NCBI GenBank assembly: GCA_002686215.1
Contig: NZAU01000078.1
Span: 14,174 to 25,625 of the forward strand
Source of the DNA: Candidatus Woesearchaeota archaeon
Lineage (GTDB): Archaea; Nanoarchaeota; Nanoarchaeia; UBA10117; ARS21
DNA: 11,452 bases
Reading direction: 5' to 3'
The first letter of the stretch is position 1; each line of letters opens with the position of its first letter. Below, one piece after another: positions 1-9,600 of the stretch. A program made the translations under genes and the position numbers. The notes under the pieces were generated by a model, which had not been told where the DNA came from, searched no databases, and was given only the letters and a program-made list of their open reading frames with translations.

Positions 1-2015
1 TATCTGGAAAAGTTATTCCAAACGCTAGAGTTATTAATAACGTGAATCTTGGTGATACTGAGATATATGTTGATAATGCGTTCCCAATCTTTAGTGAACT
101 GGACACTATTAGTGAAGATGATAGACATATAATTATTACGGATGAAAGAACCACATCGGTTGCAATTGCAACTGCTATTGTTTCTACTGCATCAACTATT
201 TCTTCCATCGTTCTTTCTGATGGTGGTGTTGGTTATGCATTTACAAATAATCCTGTCATTAATATTTCTTCTAGTGCTATTGAATCTAAAGATCCAATCA
301 ATGATTGGGTAACAACATCTGGACTGACTACCGATATATACACATTTAACGATATTGAAAAAGGTAATGTATCTGTTGCAGTTGGAAGTAGTTCTAGATA
401 TGCATTCAGTGCAGGATCTGATGTTTGGTTTGATAATAGTGTCGGATTTGGAAATACAATTGTATTCAACTCTGTTGCAGTTGGCGGAACCAATGTCTAC
501 ATTACTGTTGGTGAATATGGATATGTAACTAAGAGTATTGGTTATGGTCAGACCATTGATTCAAATTGGACTCAACTAACCCTTAAAGAAGATAGATTAG
601 AACCAGCTACTGGACAAACCAACACCGTAGATAGTACTTACGGTGAAAATGGACAACAACTTAAGGATATCATTTATAATCCCAATCTTGATGTTTGGTC
701 TGTAGTTGGAACTGCCGGATCTATTTTCAAAGGTTCTGGAATTGGAACTACTACATTCACTAGTGTAACTTCTAATACTACTCAGAGTATTAATAGTGTT
801 GCTGCAAGTCCTTCTGGATTCATCGCTGTTGGAAATAACAGTACTATCTTGACATCTCCAAATGGACAAATCTGGACTTCTACGAGTGTTCCAGGTGTCG
901 CAGGTCAAAACTTGAATAAAGTAATTTATAGAAATGGAGTTTACGTTATTTGTGGATCCAGTGGAACTATTGTTACTGGAACTTCTCTTGCTGGTCTGAG
1001 TAAGGTATCAACTAATATATCTGTTAATTTGGTAACTATTGAACTTGAAAATATCTATGTTGCTATCGATGATAGTGGTAAGATTTACTATTCTTTCGAT
1101 CTCGAAACATGGATTGAAAGACCAGTTTCTGAACTTGGATCTGCAACTCCTAAGAGTTTATTGTTCTCTGGTGATTATGGGGTTGATGGTAGATATATTG
1201 TAGTTGGTTCTGGTTCTACAATTGTAGTTTCTGACCAAGTATTCAATAGAGCAACTGCTCAAACATCTCAAACTGCTGGTATTGTTACTTCAATTACTAT
1301 CACTAATGGTGGTTTTGGTTATTCTCAAGATAATCCACCATCGGTATTGATTGAAAGTCCTATTATCAAGAAAGAAAAAATTGATTCCATTAAGGCGGTT
1401 GGTGATTTTGGCGCGATCATTGGTGTCACAACATTCCCAGCCGGCACTCCTGGAATTGGAACTACGTCACCTAAGATTGAGTTTATACTGAAGTCCGAGA
1501 CTTACGATAATACAGCTCTTGGTATTGGTTATTCTTCACTGAATACTTTCGGTGTATCTTACTCGCAACTTTCTAAGGGTGATTATTTCGTAATTCAGAA
1601 TAGTAATGTTGCAATTGGACGTACACTAGTTGGAATCACTACTCTAGATGGATTGAATGGAATGGCTAATTATCCAGATTCTGTTGTTGGTATCATGCGT
1701 ACCGAACAGGAGTTCATTGATGGCGTCTATCGAGTTGAACAGGTAACAACTGCTCAAGCAGGTATTGTTACCGTAACTTGTAACTTCCAAGCAAACGATT
1801 CTTCGGTTGCTGGTGATTCAATTCAAGTTTATCAGAGAGGTGCTGACGTTAGTGGAGTCAACACCAATGGATTCTACGGACATTATTCTTGGGGTAAAAT
1901 TTACGACTTTAGAAATAGAGTTTTAGGAAAACCTCAAGCATTTACCGTTAATCGAGACCAAGGAATTGTTGGATTGGGGACCGCCCCATTCATTTACAGA
2001 ACTAGGTCAATTTAA
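1..2015 (+). CDS. Baseplate wedge-like virion structural protein, 5'-partial (position of T4 gp7)
   Basis: The frame is open from base 3 to the stop at 2013-2015, so the gene starts before the window; the GTG at 42 is internal. About 670 residues are visible. In order: an N-terminal piece with PNARVINNVNLGDTEIYVDNAF, a GG-x-GY beta module (about 207-290), seven propeller-like repeats (369-1244), a second GG-x-GY module (1293-1365), then a C-terminal region ending FYGHYSWGKIYDF and GLGTAPFIYRTRSI. That ending resembles, from memory, the protein encoded just before gp8 in marine T4-like phages. Its place directly upstream of gp8 matches T4 gene 7, a baseplate wedge component. From memory, T4 gp7 also has an Asp-box-like motif in its N-terminal half, but I see no similarity at the C terminus. 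No signal peptide or membrane segment is visible. Structural role is likely; orthology to gp7 is inference. Confidence 0.75.
   Translation, partial: SGKVIPNARVINNVNLGDTEIYVDNAFPIFSELDTISEDDRHIIITDERTTSVAIATAIVSTASTISSIVLSDGGVGYAFTNNPVINISSSAIESKDPINDWVTTSGLTTDIYTFNDIEKGNVSVAVGSSSRYAFSAGSDVWFDNSVGFGNTIVFNSVAVGGTNVYITVGEYGYVTKSIGYGQTIDSNWTQLTLKEDRLEPATGQTNTVDSTYGENGQQLKDIIYNPNLDVWSVVGTAGSIFKGSGIGTTTFTSVTSNTTQSINSVAASPSGFIAVGNNSTILTSPNGQIWTSTSVPGVAGQNLNKVIYRNGVYVICGSSGTIVTGTSLAGLSKVSTNISVNLVTIELENIYVAIDDSGKIYYSFDLETWIERPVSELGSATPKSLLFSGDYGVDGRYIVVGSGSTIVVSDQVFNRATAQTSQTAGIVTSITITNGGFGYSQDNPPSVLIESPIIKKEKIDSIKAVGDFGAIIGVTTFPAGTPGIGTTSPKIEFILKSETYDNTALGIGYSSLNTFGVSYSQLSKGDYFVIQNSNVAIGRTLVGITTLDGLNGMANYPDSVVGIMRTEQEFIDGVYRVEQVTTAQAGIVTVTCNFQANDSSVAGDSIQVYQRGADVSGVNTNGFYGHYSWGKIYDFRNRVLGKPQAFTVNRDQGIVGLGTAPFIYRTRSI
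207..290 (+). repeat. GG-x-GY beta module, copy 1, before the propeller
   Basis: Encodes IVLSDGGVGYAFTNNPVINI, preceded by an A/T/S-rich stretch. The pattern (I/V)-x-(I/L)-x-(D/N)-GG-x-GY-x-x-x-x-P-x-(V/I)-x-I recurs widely in marine phage structural proteins. A second copy lies just after the propeller, so the two bracket it. Confidence 0.6.
369..1244 (+). repeat. Seven-repeat BNR/YCF48-like beta-propeller region
   Basis: Seven degenerate repeats of the form (Y/F)-hydrophobic-x-VG-x-x-(G/S)-x-I-x-x-S begin near 369 (VSVAVGSSS), 498 (YITVGEYG), 696 (WSVVGTAGS), 819 (FIAVGNNST), 942 (YVICGSSGT), 1056 (YVAIDDSGK) and 1194 (YIVVGSGST). Spacings are about 43, 66, 41, 41, 38 and 46 residues, typical of propeller blades; the 66-residue interval contains a polar loop. 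Repeats four and six carry Asp-box-like endings, SPNGQIWTS and SFDLETWIE. Seven repeats fit a closed seven-bladed propeller. The fold is inferred from repeat pattern, not from a structure. Confidence 0.7.
1293..1365 (+). repeat. GG-x-GY beta module, copy 2, after the propeller
   Basis: Encodes ITITNGGFGYSQDNPPSVLI. It matches copy 1 in the GG-x-GY core and the following proline and beta strand. Both copies are preceded by an A/T/S-rich stretch, RTTSVAIATA before copy 1 and RATAQTSQTA before copy 2, so the similarity extends upstream of the core. Confidence 0.6.
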
Positions 2016-2018
2016 ATC

Positions 2019-2026
2019 AATAAATA
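2019..2026 (+). promoter_or_regulatory. Candidate T4-type late promoter before gene 8
   Basis: AATAAATA differs from the T4 late promoter core TATAAATA only at the first base. It sits in the 41-nt gap, 30 nt before the gp8 start codon, a plausible place for a gp55-type sigma factor to initiate. In AT-rich DNA the seven shared bases will also occur by chance, so the position is the main support. Confidence 0.4.
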
Positions 2027-2030
2027 CTAA

Positions 2031-2059
2031 GAAGGAAACCCCCTGTTTGTTCTAAAATG
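2031..2059 (+). promoter_or_regulatory. Gene 8 ribosome-binding site with long spacer and possible bridging hairpin
   Basis: The only good Shine-Dalgarno before gp8 is GAAGG (2031-2035), about 21 nt before the ATG at 2057, too far for ordinary use. Directly after it, AAAC (2036-2039) can pair with GTTT (2045-2048) around the loop CCCCT. Folding would leave 8 nt between hairpin and ATG, a normal effective spacing. The frame upstream of 2057 has no alternative ATG or GTG before the stop at 2021. The stem is only 4 bp, so this is a hypothesis. Confidence 0.4.
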
Positions 2060-3652
2060 CCTGCAATTATATCGGATCAATTTAGGATTCTTAACGCCGA
2101 GAATTTCGTAAAGAACATTACCGGCGCTGCGAGTACTACTGATAAGTATTATACGTTCATTGGTATGCCCAATGCCTTGGAACCGCAGGCAGGTGGCGCA
2201 TCAGATTGGGCAACTAATACTCCATCCCCACTGGATGGGTTTAAAGAAGAAAACGAAATCAAGCAATCAATTATTGCAATGAGGCAAATTACGTCACAAG
2301 ACGTAAGACGACTTGTAAGAAAGGTTGAGTGGGTTTCGGGTACAACGTATGAAATGTATAGACATGACTATAGTGTCTATAACAGAACTCCAGTTAATGA
2401 AGCAACTTCATTATATCAATCAAATTACTACGTTATTAACGATGATTTAAGAGTTTATATCTGTCTACAGAATGGTACTGATCCAGAAAACCCTGCAGGA
2501 AAACCATCATATGATGTACCGAATTTTATCGATTTAGAACCAAGAGCTGCAGGTACTTCTGGTGATGGATATATTTGGAAATATCTCTTCACAATTAAAC
2601 CATCTGAGATTGTAAAATTTGATTCTATTGAATATATTCCAGTTCCTGAAAGTTGGGGTAGTTCCACTGAAACTGCATCTACTAAGAATAATGCAGTTGA
2701 TGGTAAAGTAGAAACAATTCTTATTGACAATAGAGGTTCTAACTATCAGCCAATCTCCACATCTTTCTCGAACGTACCAATTTTAGGTGATGGTACTGGA
2801 GGCAAAGCAACTATTACTATCGATTCCTTTGGAAAGGTTTCTGAAGTATTTGTAACTGATGGTGGTAAAGATTACACTTATGGAACTATCCAGTTTTATC
2901 CTGGTGCTCCAGAATCAAATGCTGGAGAATCACTTGCTAACTTAGCAAATACAGGAATTGGAACAACTTCATTTGCACAATTTAAGGTAATCATGCCACC
3001 AAAGGGAGGTCATGGTTATGACGTTTATAGAGAACTGGGTGCATATAGAGTTCTTCTCTTCTCTAGATATGAAACGATTGAAACTAATCCAGATATTATT
3101 CTCGGAAATGACTTTGCTAGAGTTGGTATTTTGAAAAATCCAACTATTCCAAATAGTAACACTGAAATATTAAGTCAAAATATGGTTAGTGGTCTTGGTG
3201 CCCTTAAGTTATCTGGTGTTACCACAGCGACAACATATGCAGTTGATTCCGTTATTAAACAAACTGTTGGTCTTGGATCTACTGCTGTTGGGTTTGTCGC
3301 TTCTTGGGATAAGACAACTGGCGTTCTTAAGTATTATCAACCAACAGGTTTAGCGTCGAGTGAATCTGGATTCAAAATTATCCCATTTACTTCGTCACCA
3401 GAACCAGGTTATGGTGTAACAATTAATTGCAATTCCATCGTAGGACCAGCACTATCGATTGACACTGCATTCCAAGGTATCACTACCTCAATAAATAATA
3501 AGATATACCAATTAGGTCTAGACTTTGTAGCTGGTATTGGATCTGCAGAATTTAATAAAAAGTCTGGTGAACTAATCTACATAGATAACAGGGCCCCAAT
3601 CCCTAGATCCGCTAGCCAAAAAGAAGATATCAAAGTTGTACTGGAGTTCTAA
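2057..3652 (+). CDS. 8: Baseplate wedge subunit gp8
   Basis: This is the T4 gp8 homologue, a structural subunit of the baseplate wedge that acts in the assembling virion. At 531 residues it is longer than T4 gp8 (334 residues) but in keeping with marine T4-like versions. The N terminus MPAIISDQFRILNAENF is the style of the cyanophage family and fixes the start. GDGYIWKYLF (169-178) matches GDGYVWEYLF of T4 gp8 as I recall it, followed by a shared EYI-x-VP. The C terminus KKSGELIYIDNRAPI (501-515) matches the T4 SGEMIYMENRPPI ending. A beta module with GDGTGGKATITI and VTDGGKDY lies at about 218-283 and appears to account for part of the extra length. PPKGGHGYD and RELGAYRVLLFSR follow, typical of the marine branch. 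It ends 6 nt before the giant gene, suggesting one transcript. Confidence 0.93.
   Translation: MPAIISDQFRILNAENFVKNITGAASTTDKYYTFIGMPNALEPQAGGASDWATNTPSPLDGFKEENEIKQSIIAMRQITSQDVRRLVRKVEWVSGTTYEMYRHDYSVYNRTPVNEATSLYQSNYYVINDDLRVYICLQNGTDPENPAGKPSYDVPNFIDLEPRAAGTSGDGYIWKYLFTIKPSEIVKFDSIEYIPVPESWGSSTETASTKNNAVDGKVETILIDNRGSNYQPISTSFSNVPILGDGTGGKATITIDSFGKVSEVFVTDGGKDYTYGTIQFYPGAPESNAGESLANLANTGIGTTSFAQFKVIMPPKGGHGYDVYRELGAYRVLLFSRYETIETNPDIILGNDFARVGILKNPTIPNSNTEILSQNMVSGLGALKLSGVTTATTYAVDSVIKQTVGLGSTAVGFVASWDKTTGVLKYYQPTGLASSESGFKIIPFTSSPEPGYGVTINCNSIVGPALSIDTAFQGITTSINNKIYQLGLDFVAGIGSAEFNKKSGELIYIDNRAPIPRSASQKEDIKVVLEF
3643..3646 (+). promoter_or_regulatory. Shine-Dalgarno for the giant structural gene, inside the end of gene 8
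   Basis: GGAG within CTGGAGT lies 12 nt before the ATG at 3659 and overlaps the last codons of gp8. With a 6-nt gap between stop and start, ribosomes finishing gp8 could reinitiate here. Confidence 0.55.
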
Positions 3653-3658
3653 ATCAAC

Positions 3659-6600
3659 ATGGCACAGAATATCAATCTAAACGCTTCTCCATACTTTGAC
3701 GATTTTGATGCGTCAAATAGTTATCAGAGGGTTTTATTCAAGCCAGGAACTCCTATTCAGGCAAGAGAACTTACTACCCTACAGTCAATTCTACAAGATC
3801 AAGTAGAACAGTTTGGTAAACACTTCTTTAAAGAAGGATCAGTCGTAATTCCTGGTCAAATTGCATATGACCCAGACTATTTTTATGTTCAAATTGATGC
3901 AAACCACTTAGGAGTTCCAGTAGAAATTTATTTGGATGCTTTGATTGGTCAAACAATCAAGGGTCAAATTAGTGGTGTTAAGGCAAAAGTTGTAAATTAT
4001 ATTACCTCAGGTACATCTGAAAGAGGAAATGCAACTCTCTATGTAAAATATTCAACTGGTAGTGAAAATGATGAGGGTGCTAATGGAAATCAAAAAACCG
4101 TTTTTGATGCTGGTGAAAATCTTATAGTTACTCAGGATGTAAAGTACTCACTATCTACTATTAGATCTGAGTCTACTTTTGCTACTACTCTTCTCACCGA
4201 TTCAGTTGGTGAGGGTTCTGTTGCAAAAATTGCAGAAGGTGTCTACTTTATTAGAGGATTTTTTGTAAATGTTCCTGCTCAAGAGGTAATTCTTGATCAA
4301 TATGGAGATACTCCTTCCTATAGGGTTGGTCTCTTTATAAATGAAGAAATTACGGTTGCATCTACAGAAAATCCAGATTTATTTGATAATGCAAGAGGAT
4401 TTTCAAACTTTGCTGCTCCAGGTGCAGATAGACTGAAAATAACTACAACTCTAATTAAAAAGAGTTTGGATGATCTAAATGATGAAGATTTTATTGAATT
4501 ACTGAGAATTGAAAACGGCATAGTTCAGAAATTCGTAAAAGATAGCACATATAATGTTATTAATGATGAGCTAGCTAGAAGAACATATGATGAATCGGGT
4601 CACTATTATGTAACTCCGTTTTCGATCGAGGTAAAAGAATCTCTAAATGATCAAATTGGAAATGATGGTGTTTATCTACCAAATCAACAAACACAATCTG
4701 GAATAACTCCTTCGGACGATTTTATATCTTTACAAATTTCTCCAGGTAAAGCATATGTCAGAGGATATGAAGTAGAAACTATTAGTACCACATCTCTTGA
4801 TGTACCTAAAGCCAGAACTACAGAATTAAAAGAAAATTCAAGCATTCCATTTACTCTGGGTAGACAATTTGAACTGAATAATGTCCACGGTTCTTTGCCA
4901 GTAGGATTCTCAACGTCAACAGTTTCACTACGTTCAGAAAGAACTGTAACTGGAGGAACTGCAGCGGGTCTGGAAATTGGTGTTGCGAGAGTTTATGATT
5001 TAAAACTCAAAAATGCTGATTATCAAAATGATGCTACTCCATTCGTAGTATCATTATATGACGTACAGACTTATAATTATATCAATCTTAATTCCACCAT
5101 TGATTTAGCATTACCAGCTTATATTGAAGGTAAGAATAGTAGTGCTCATGGATACCTTGTAGAAGCAGTATCTGGAAGTAACCAATTAAAACTATATCAA
5201 GTATCTGGTACTTTCATCCCTAACGAACAAATTAAAATTAATGGTGAAGATGATTCCAGAACTATTCAAGATGTAAGAGATTACAGCATGAATGATGTTA
5301 AACAACTTCATTCTAGCACCGCAGCATTTACTGCGGATATTCTTTTGAACAGAGGTGTTGCCATTTCTCCTCAAGGTGATCAATTTAGTATTACTTCTGG
5401 TGGTGTAATTAAATCACCAAATCAAACATTTAGTGTAGGTATCCAAACTGGTGATATTGTTGCATATGCACAAGAAGGCGATACTGTACCTACTTTTAAC
5501 AAAGTAACTGCTGTAAGTGCATCTGCAAAAACGATTACAGTAAGTGCTACAACATCGGTTACTGGAGTTTCTAATGGCGCTTTACCTGGCAGTACAATTA
5601 CGGTAACTAATGTTTTAAAACTAGTTCCTCAGGAATTTAATCTTAATGAGGCATATCTTTATGCGCCTCTTGAAGAAATCAATGTTTCTGATACTAATCT
5701 ATCGGAGTCCAATATTGTAATCAGAAAGGCATATGATGTTACCATTTCTGGCAATGGTTTAAATCAGACTCTTGAAACTGATAACAGTATGACTCTGGAA
5801 CCATTTGATGAAGAGGATTATAACCTTACTTACACTAGCACTGGTGCAGTTGAAAGTCTTGATAGTAGTAAATTGACTGTAAATGGTAGAACTATTACGT
5901 TGCAAGATCTTAGTGTAGCTAGTGGTTCTGCAAGATTGACAGTAACTTTCAAGAAGAAAGATCTTACTCCAAAGAGTAAAGTATATAATAGAAATGCCGT
6001 ATTGATTGTAGATAAGTCTTCTAAGGAAGGTTCTGGTACTGCAACTACTTCATTCCAAGATGGTCTTACTTTTGGTAAAATATTTGGAACTAGAGTTCAA
6101 GATAAACAAATTTCTCTTAATGTACCAGATGTCCAGGATGTTCTTGCTGTATTCGAGTCTAATGATGAGAATGAACCAGAATTACCAAAACTCACATTAA
6201 CCAACTTCAATGCTAATATTCTCAATACTATAAAAGGCGAGTATATTAGGGGTGAAACTAGTGGAGCGGTTGCTACAGTTGTTGTTAATAACGCAACAAA
6301 TCAGGTAGATTTTGTTTATCTAAATGAGCAGTCTTTCCAGGTAGATGAAAAAGTAACTTTTGCAGAGTCCCAAGTTACCGCAAATGTTTCTGCAATTTCT
6401 GTTGGTGATAGAGATATTCTTCCAAACTTTAGTTTGGTTCCAAACCAGAAACCACAATTCTGCGATTACTCTTATCTAGAAAGAAATAGCGATAGCGCTG
6501 CACCAACCAGAAAGTTAAAAGTTATTTTTAATCACTATGTTTTAAATGCTGATGATCCTGGAGATTTCGTAACTGTAGATTCTTATGAAAAACAAAGATA

Positions 6601-9600
6601 TAAGTCGGAAATTCCTATTTTAGAAGATGGTGTTGCCGGTTGTGATATTATTGATGTTAGACCAAGAGTTGTACCATTTGATGTAGCTACCGCTACAAGA
6701 TCTCCATTTGAATATAATGCAAGAGCTTTTGCAAAGGCTACAAACTCCTCACCATTTAACTTTGTATCTGATAAAGCAATCAACTTAGATTATAATTTCT
6801 ATCTTGGTAGAATTGATAGAATTTATCTAAACAAAGATGGTGAGTTTTTCCTTGCAGAGGGTGTGCCATCTAAAGAACCTAAAGAACCTCAAGTTATTGA
6901 TGGATCTTTGGATGTAGGAACCATTACAGTTCCACCATACGTATTTAAAACTGATGACGTGGAAGTAGTTCTTACTCCACATAAGAGATATAGAATGATC
7001 GATATCTCTCAACTTGAAGATAGAATTACCAGTGTTGAAAATTATACTGCACTTTCTTTACTTGAAACTGAAACTAAAAACTTAACTATTAGAGACTCTC
7101 AGACTGGTTTGGATAGATTTAAGTCTGGATTCTTTGTTGATAACTTTAGATCAGTATTTGGTGGGGAAACTGCTGCAGCTGACTATAGATGTTCTATTGA
7201 TACCACTGAAGGTCATTTAAGACCAACTCATTACACTACTGCTATTGATTTACTTCTTGGATCTGAAGCTGTTATTGGTTCATCTGGAACACCAGACCCT
7301 GCGGCTGATCTCAGATTTGTAGAAGATCTTGGAACTCCTAATACTATTAAAAAAGGTGATGTTGTTTGTCTAAATTACGATGATGTAGTTTACTTTGCAA
7401 ATAAATTTGCTACTAGATCTGAAAACGTTAATCCATTCCACGTTGTCAACTGGATTGGTGCTATTGAACTCAATCCAGCAACTGATACTTGGATTGAAAC
7501 TAGAAAAACTAAGAGAACTGCAGACATTGAAGGCAATTATAAGACAACTATGCAGCAAACTGGTGCTGATAGTAATACTGGTTTAGCTCCTGTAGAATGG
7601 GGTTCTTGGAATACAACTTGGAGAGGAACACAAGTAACTGGAAGAAATAGAAGTAGAACTAGAGTTAACACTAGAAGAGTTGGTAGAACTGTAACTAGAG
7701 GACCTAGAAGAAGAAGAGGTAGACTACAGACAACTAGAACCACAAGAAGAGATACTTTTATCCAGTTTACAAATACCACAACTCTTACTACCACGAGGCA
7801 ACAGAGAACTGGTACTCAACTTAAAGTTACTGAAAGATTTGACTCTACAAACCTAGGGGACAGAGTTGTTTCTACTGAAGTTATTCATACAATGAGAAGT
7901 AGAAACATTGAATTTATTGCAAGAAGAATGAAACCCAATGGTAGGGTTTATCCATTCTTCGATAACGTGGATATGTCCAAATACGTTATCCCCAAACTTA
8001 TTGAAATTGAGATGATATCTGGAACTTTCCAAGTTGGTGAAGTTCTTGTTGGTAATAGTGGTGCTGTTTCAGTACGAGTGAGAGTTGCAAATGCTGACCA
8101 TAAGTATGGTCCTTATAATTCACCAAGTCAAACTTATAAACAGAATCCATATAAGACGGGTGAAATTTTACCAAAAGCATATTCAACTACTTCTTCAGTT
8201 CTAAACATTGATACTGCAGGGTTAGAACTTCAGTCTGCTTCTGGTTATTATGGATACATTGTGAAGGACATGAGACTTGTAGGTCAATCCAGTGGTGCAG
8301 TTGCAAAAATTAAAGATATAAGACTTAAAGCTGATAATTCTGGAACTATTATCGGTTCTCTATTCTTACCAGATCCAACTCTTTCTTCTACACCATCTTT
8401 TAGTACTGGAACAAAGACTTTCTCACTAACTTCTAGTAAAACTAAGTCAACTATTGTTGGTACTAAGGACAGTGAAGCAGAAACTACATATAGTGCTTCT
8501 GGAACTCTACAAAACGTAGAGAATCTGACTCTCAGAATGAGAAATGCAGACGTTGAGAGAAATACTCAAACTCAAGGCAGGACTCGACAGAGAACTAGAA
8601 CTAGACAAAGAGCTCGTACAACCTTTAGAGATAGAACTACTGTTCAAAGAAGATGGGTTGACCCACTTGCACAATCCTTTGAAGTTCCAGATACAAACGG
8701 TATCTTTATCTCTAAAGTAGATTTCTTCTTCAGAACAGTTGATACTGCGGGTCTTCCAGTTACTTGTCAGATCAGAACAATGCAAACTGGTCTACCAACT
8801 CAAACAATTGTACCATTTGGTGAAACTGTACTAACTCCAGATCAAGTCAGTGTTTCTAACGATTCAAGTGTACCAACTACATTTGAATTCCCATCACCTG
8901 TTTATCTTGCACCAAACCAAGCATATTGTTTTGTTCTTCTATCCGCATCTAATGAATATAATGTTTGGATTTCAAGAATGGGTGAAGTAGATGTTTCTAC
9001 TTTAGATAAGGCAGAATCTGAACAGATTATTGTTGCACAACAACCACTATTAGGTTCTCTATTTAAATCTCAGAACGGTGCGACATGGGATCCTGCACAG
9101 TATGAAGATCTCAAGTTAACTGCATATAGAGCAGAATTCTTTGAAGGTTCTTCTACTGCAAGATTCTATAATCCAGATCTTGATATTGGTAATAACCAAA
9201 TTGCAAGTCTTGATTTGAACCCATTGGAGACTACTTCTAAATCTATTCTTGTAGGTATCGCTAAGAGTCTATCTACTACGGAAACTGGATCTTTAACTCC
9301 AGGTGTTAAAGTTCTACAACAAAATAATCCTGGATTCTCTGGAAACCTGAGAAGTCTTGTAGGTGCTATTGGTATTAGTAGTGATTTAACCATCACCAAT
9401 GCAGGAACTGCGTTTACTTCTGCAAGCACTACCTATGCTAACGTAGATCTGATTTCTCTCACTGGTAAAGGTAGTGGTGCAAAAGCAACAGTTACTGTCA
9501 ATGGTGGTGTTGCAGTTGCTGCTACAGTATCGATTGGTGGTACTGGTTATGCATTTGGTGATTCTTTGACAGTGGATTATGCAGATACTGGAAACTTCGG

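Larger units (their letters stand above)
3941..9598 (+). repeat. Dispersed SGA-type beta modules within the giant protein
   Basis: At least six degenerate copies of G-x-x-(S)-(G/S)-(A/V)-x-A-x-(V/I), often with a following 'F-x-x-(G/N/D)-E-x-(I/V)' strand: GQISGVKAKV (residue 102), EGKNSSAHGYLV (490), GETSGAVATVVV (865), VGNSGAVSVRV (1464), VGQSSGAVAKI (1541) and GKGSGAKATVTV (1936). The last runs into GGTGYAFGD, joining it to the GG-x-GY module. A related copy is in gp8 (GDGTGGKATITI). The interval given spans first to last copy; the modules are not contiguous. Confidence 0.5.

Noticed and set aside
42..44. GTG at 42 as the start of the first gene
   Set aside because: The frame stays open to the window edge with family-like sequence (GKVIPNARVINN), so the true start is outside.
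2289..2306. 7-bp inverted repeat TTACGTC/GACGTAA with ACAA loop in gene 8
   Set aside because: Within a well-conserved coding stretch (ITSQDVRR), no T-run or junction nearby; probably coding coincidence.
3490..3497. AATAAATA as a late promoter for the giant gene
   Set aside because: It lies inside gp8, 161 nt before the next start; one or more such matches are expected by chance in AT-rich DNA.
5319..5336. 6-bp inverted repeat CCGCAG/CTGCGG with 6-nt loop in the giant gene
   Set aside because: Short, mid-gene, no associated signal; several such stems are expected by chance in a 7.5-kb gene.
6871..6888. Tandem 9-bp repeat TAAAGAACC x2 (KEPKEP)
   Set aside because: Only two units and in frame; an ordinary small slippage duplication.
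7395..7586. Plus-strand 63-codon frame inside the giant gene
   Set aside because: Alternative-frame shadow with no recognisable motif; the main frame is continuous and conserved-looking here. The same applies to 10134-10394.
7622..7750. Possible frameshift producing the arginine-rich tract
   Set aside because: The same frame is open on both sides and leads into recognisable motifs (MRSRNIEFIARRMKPNGRVY), so the tract is genuine coding sequence.
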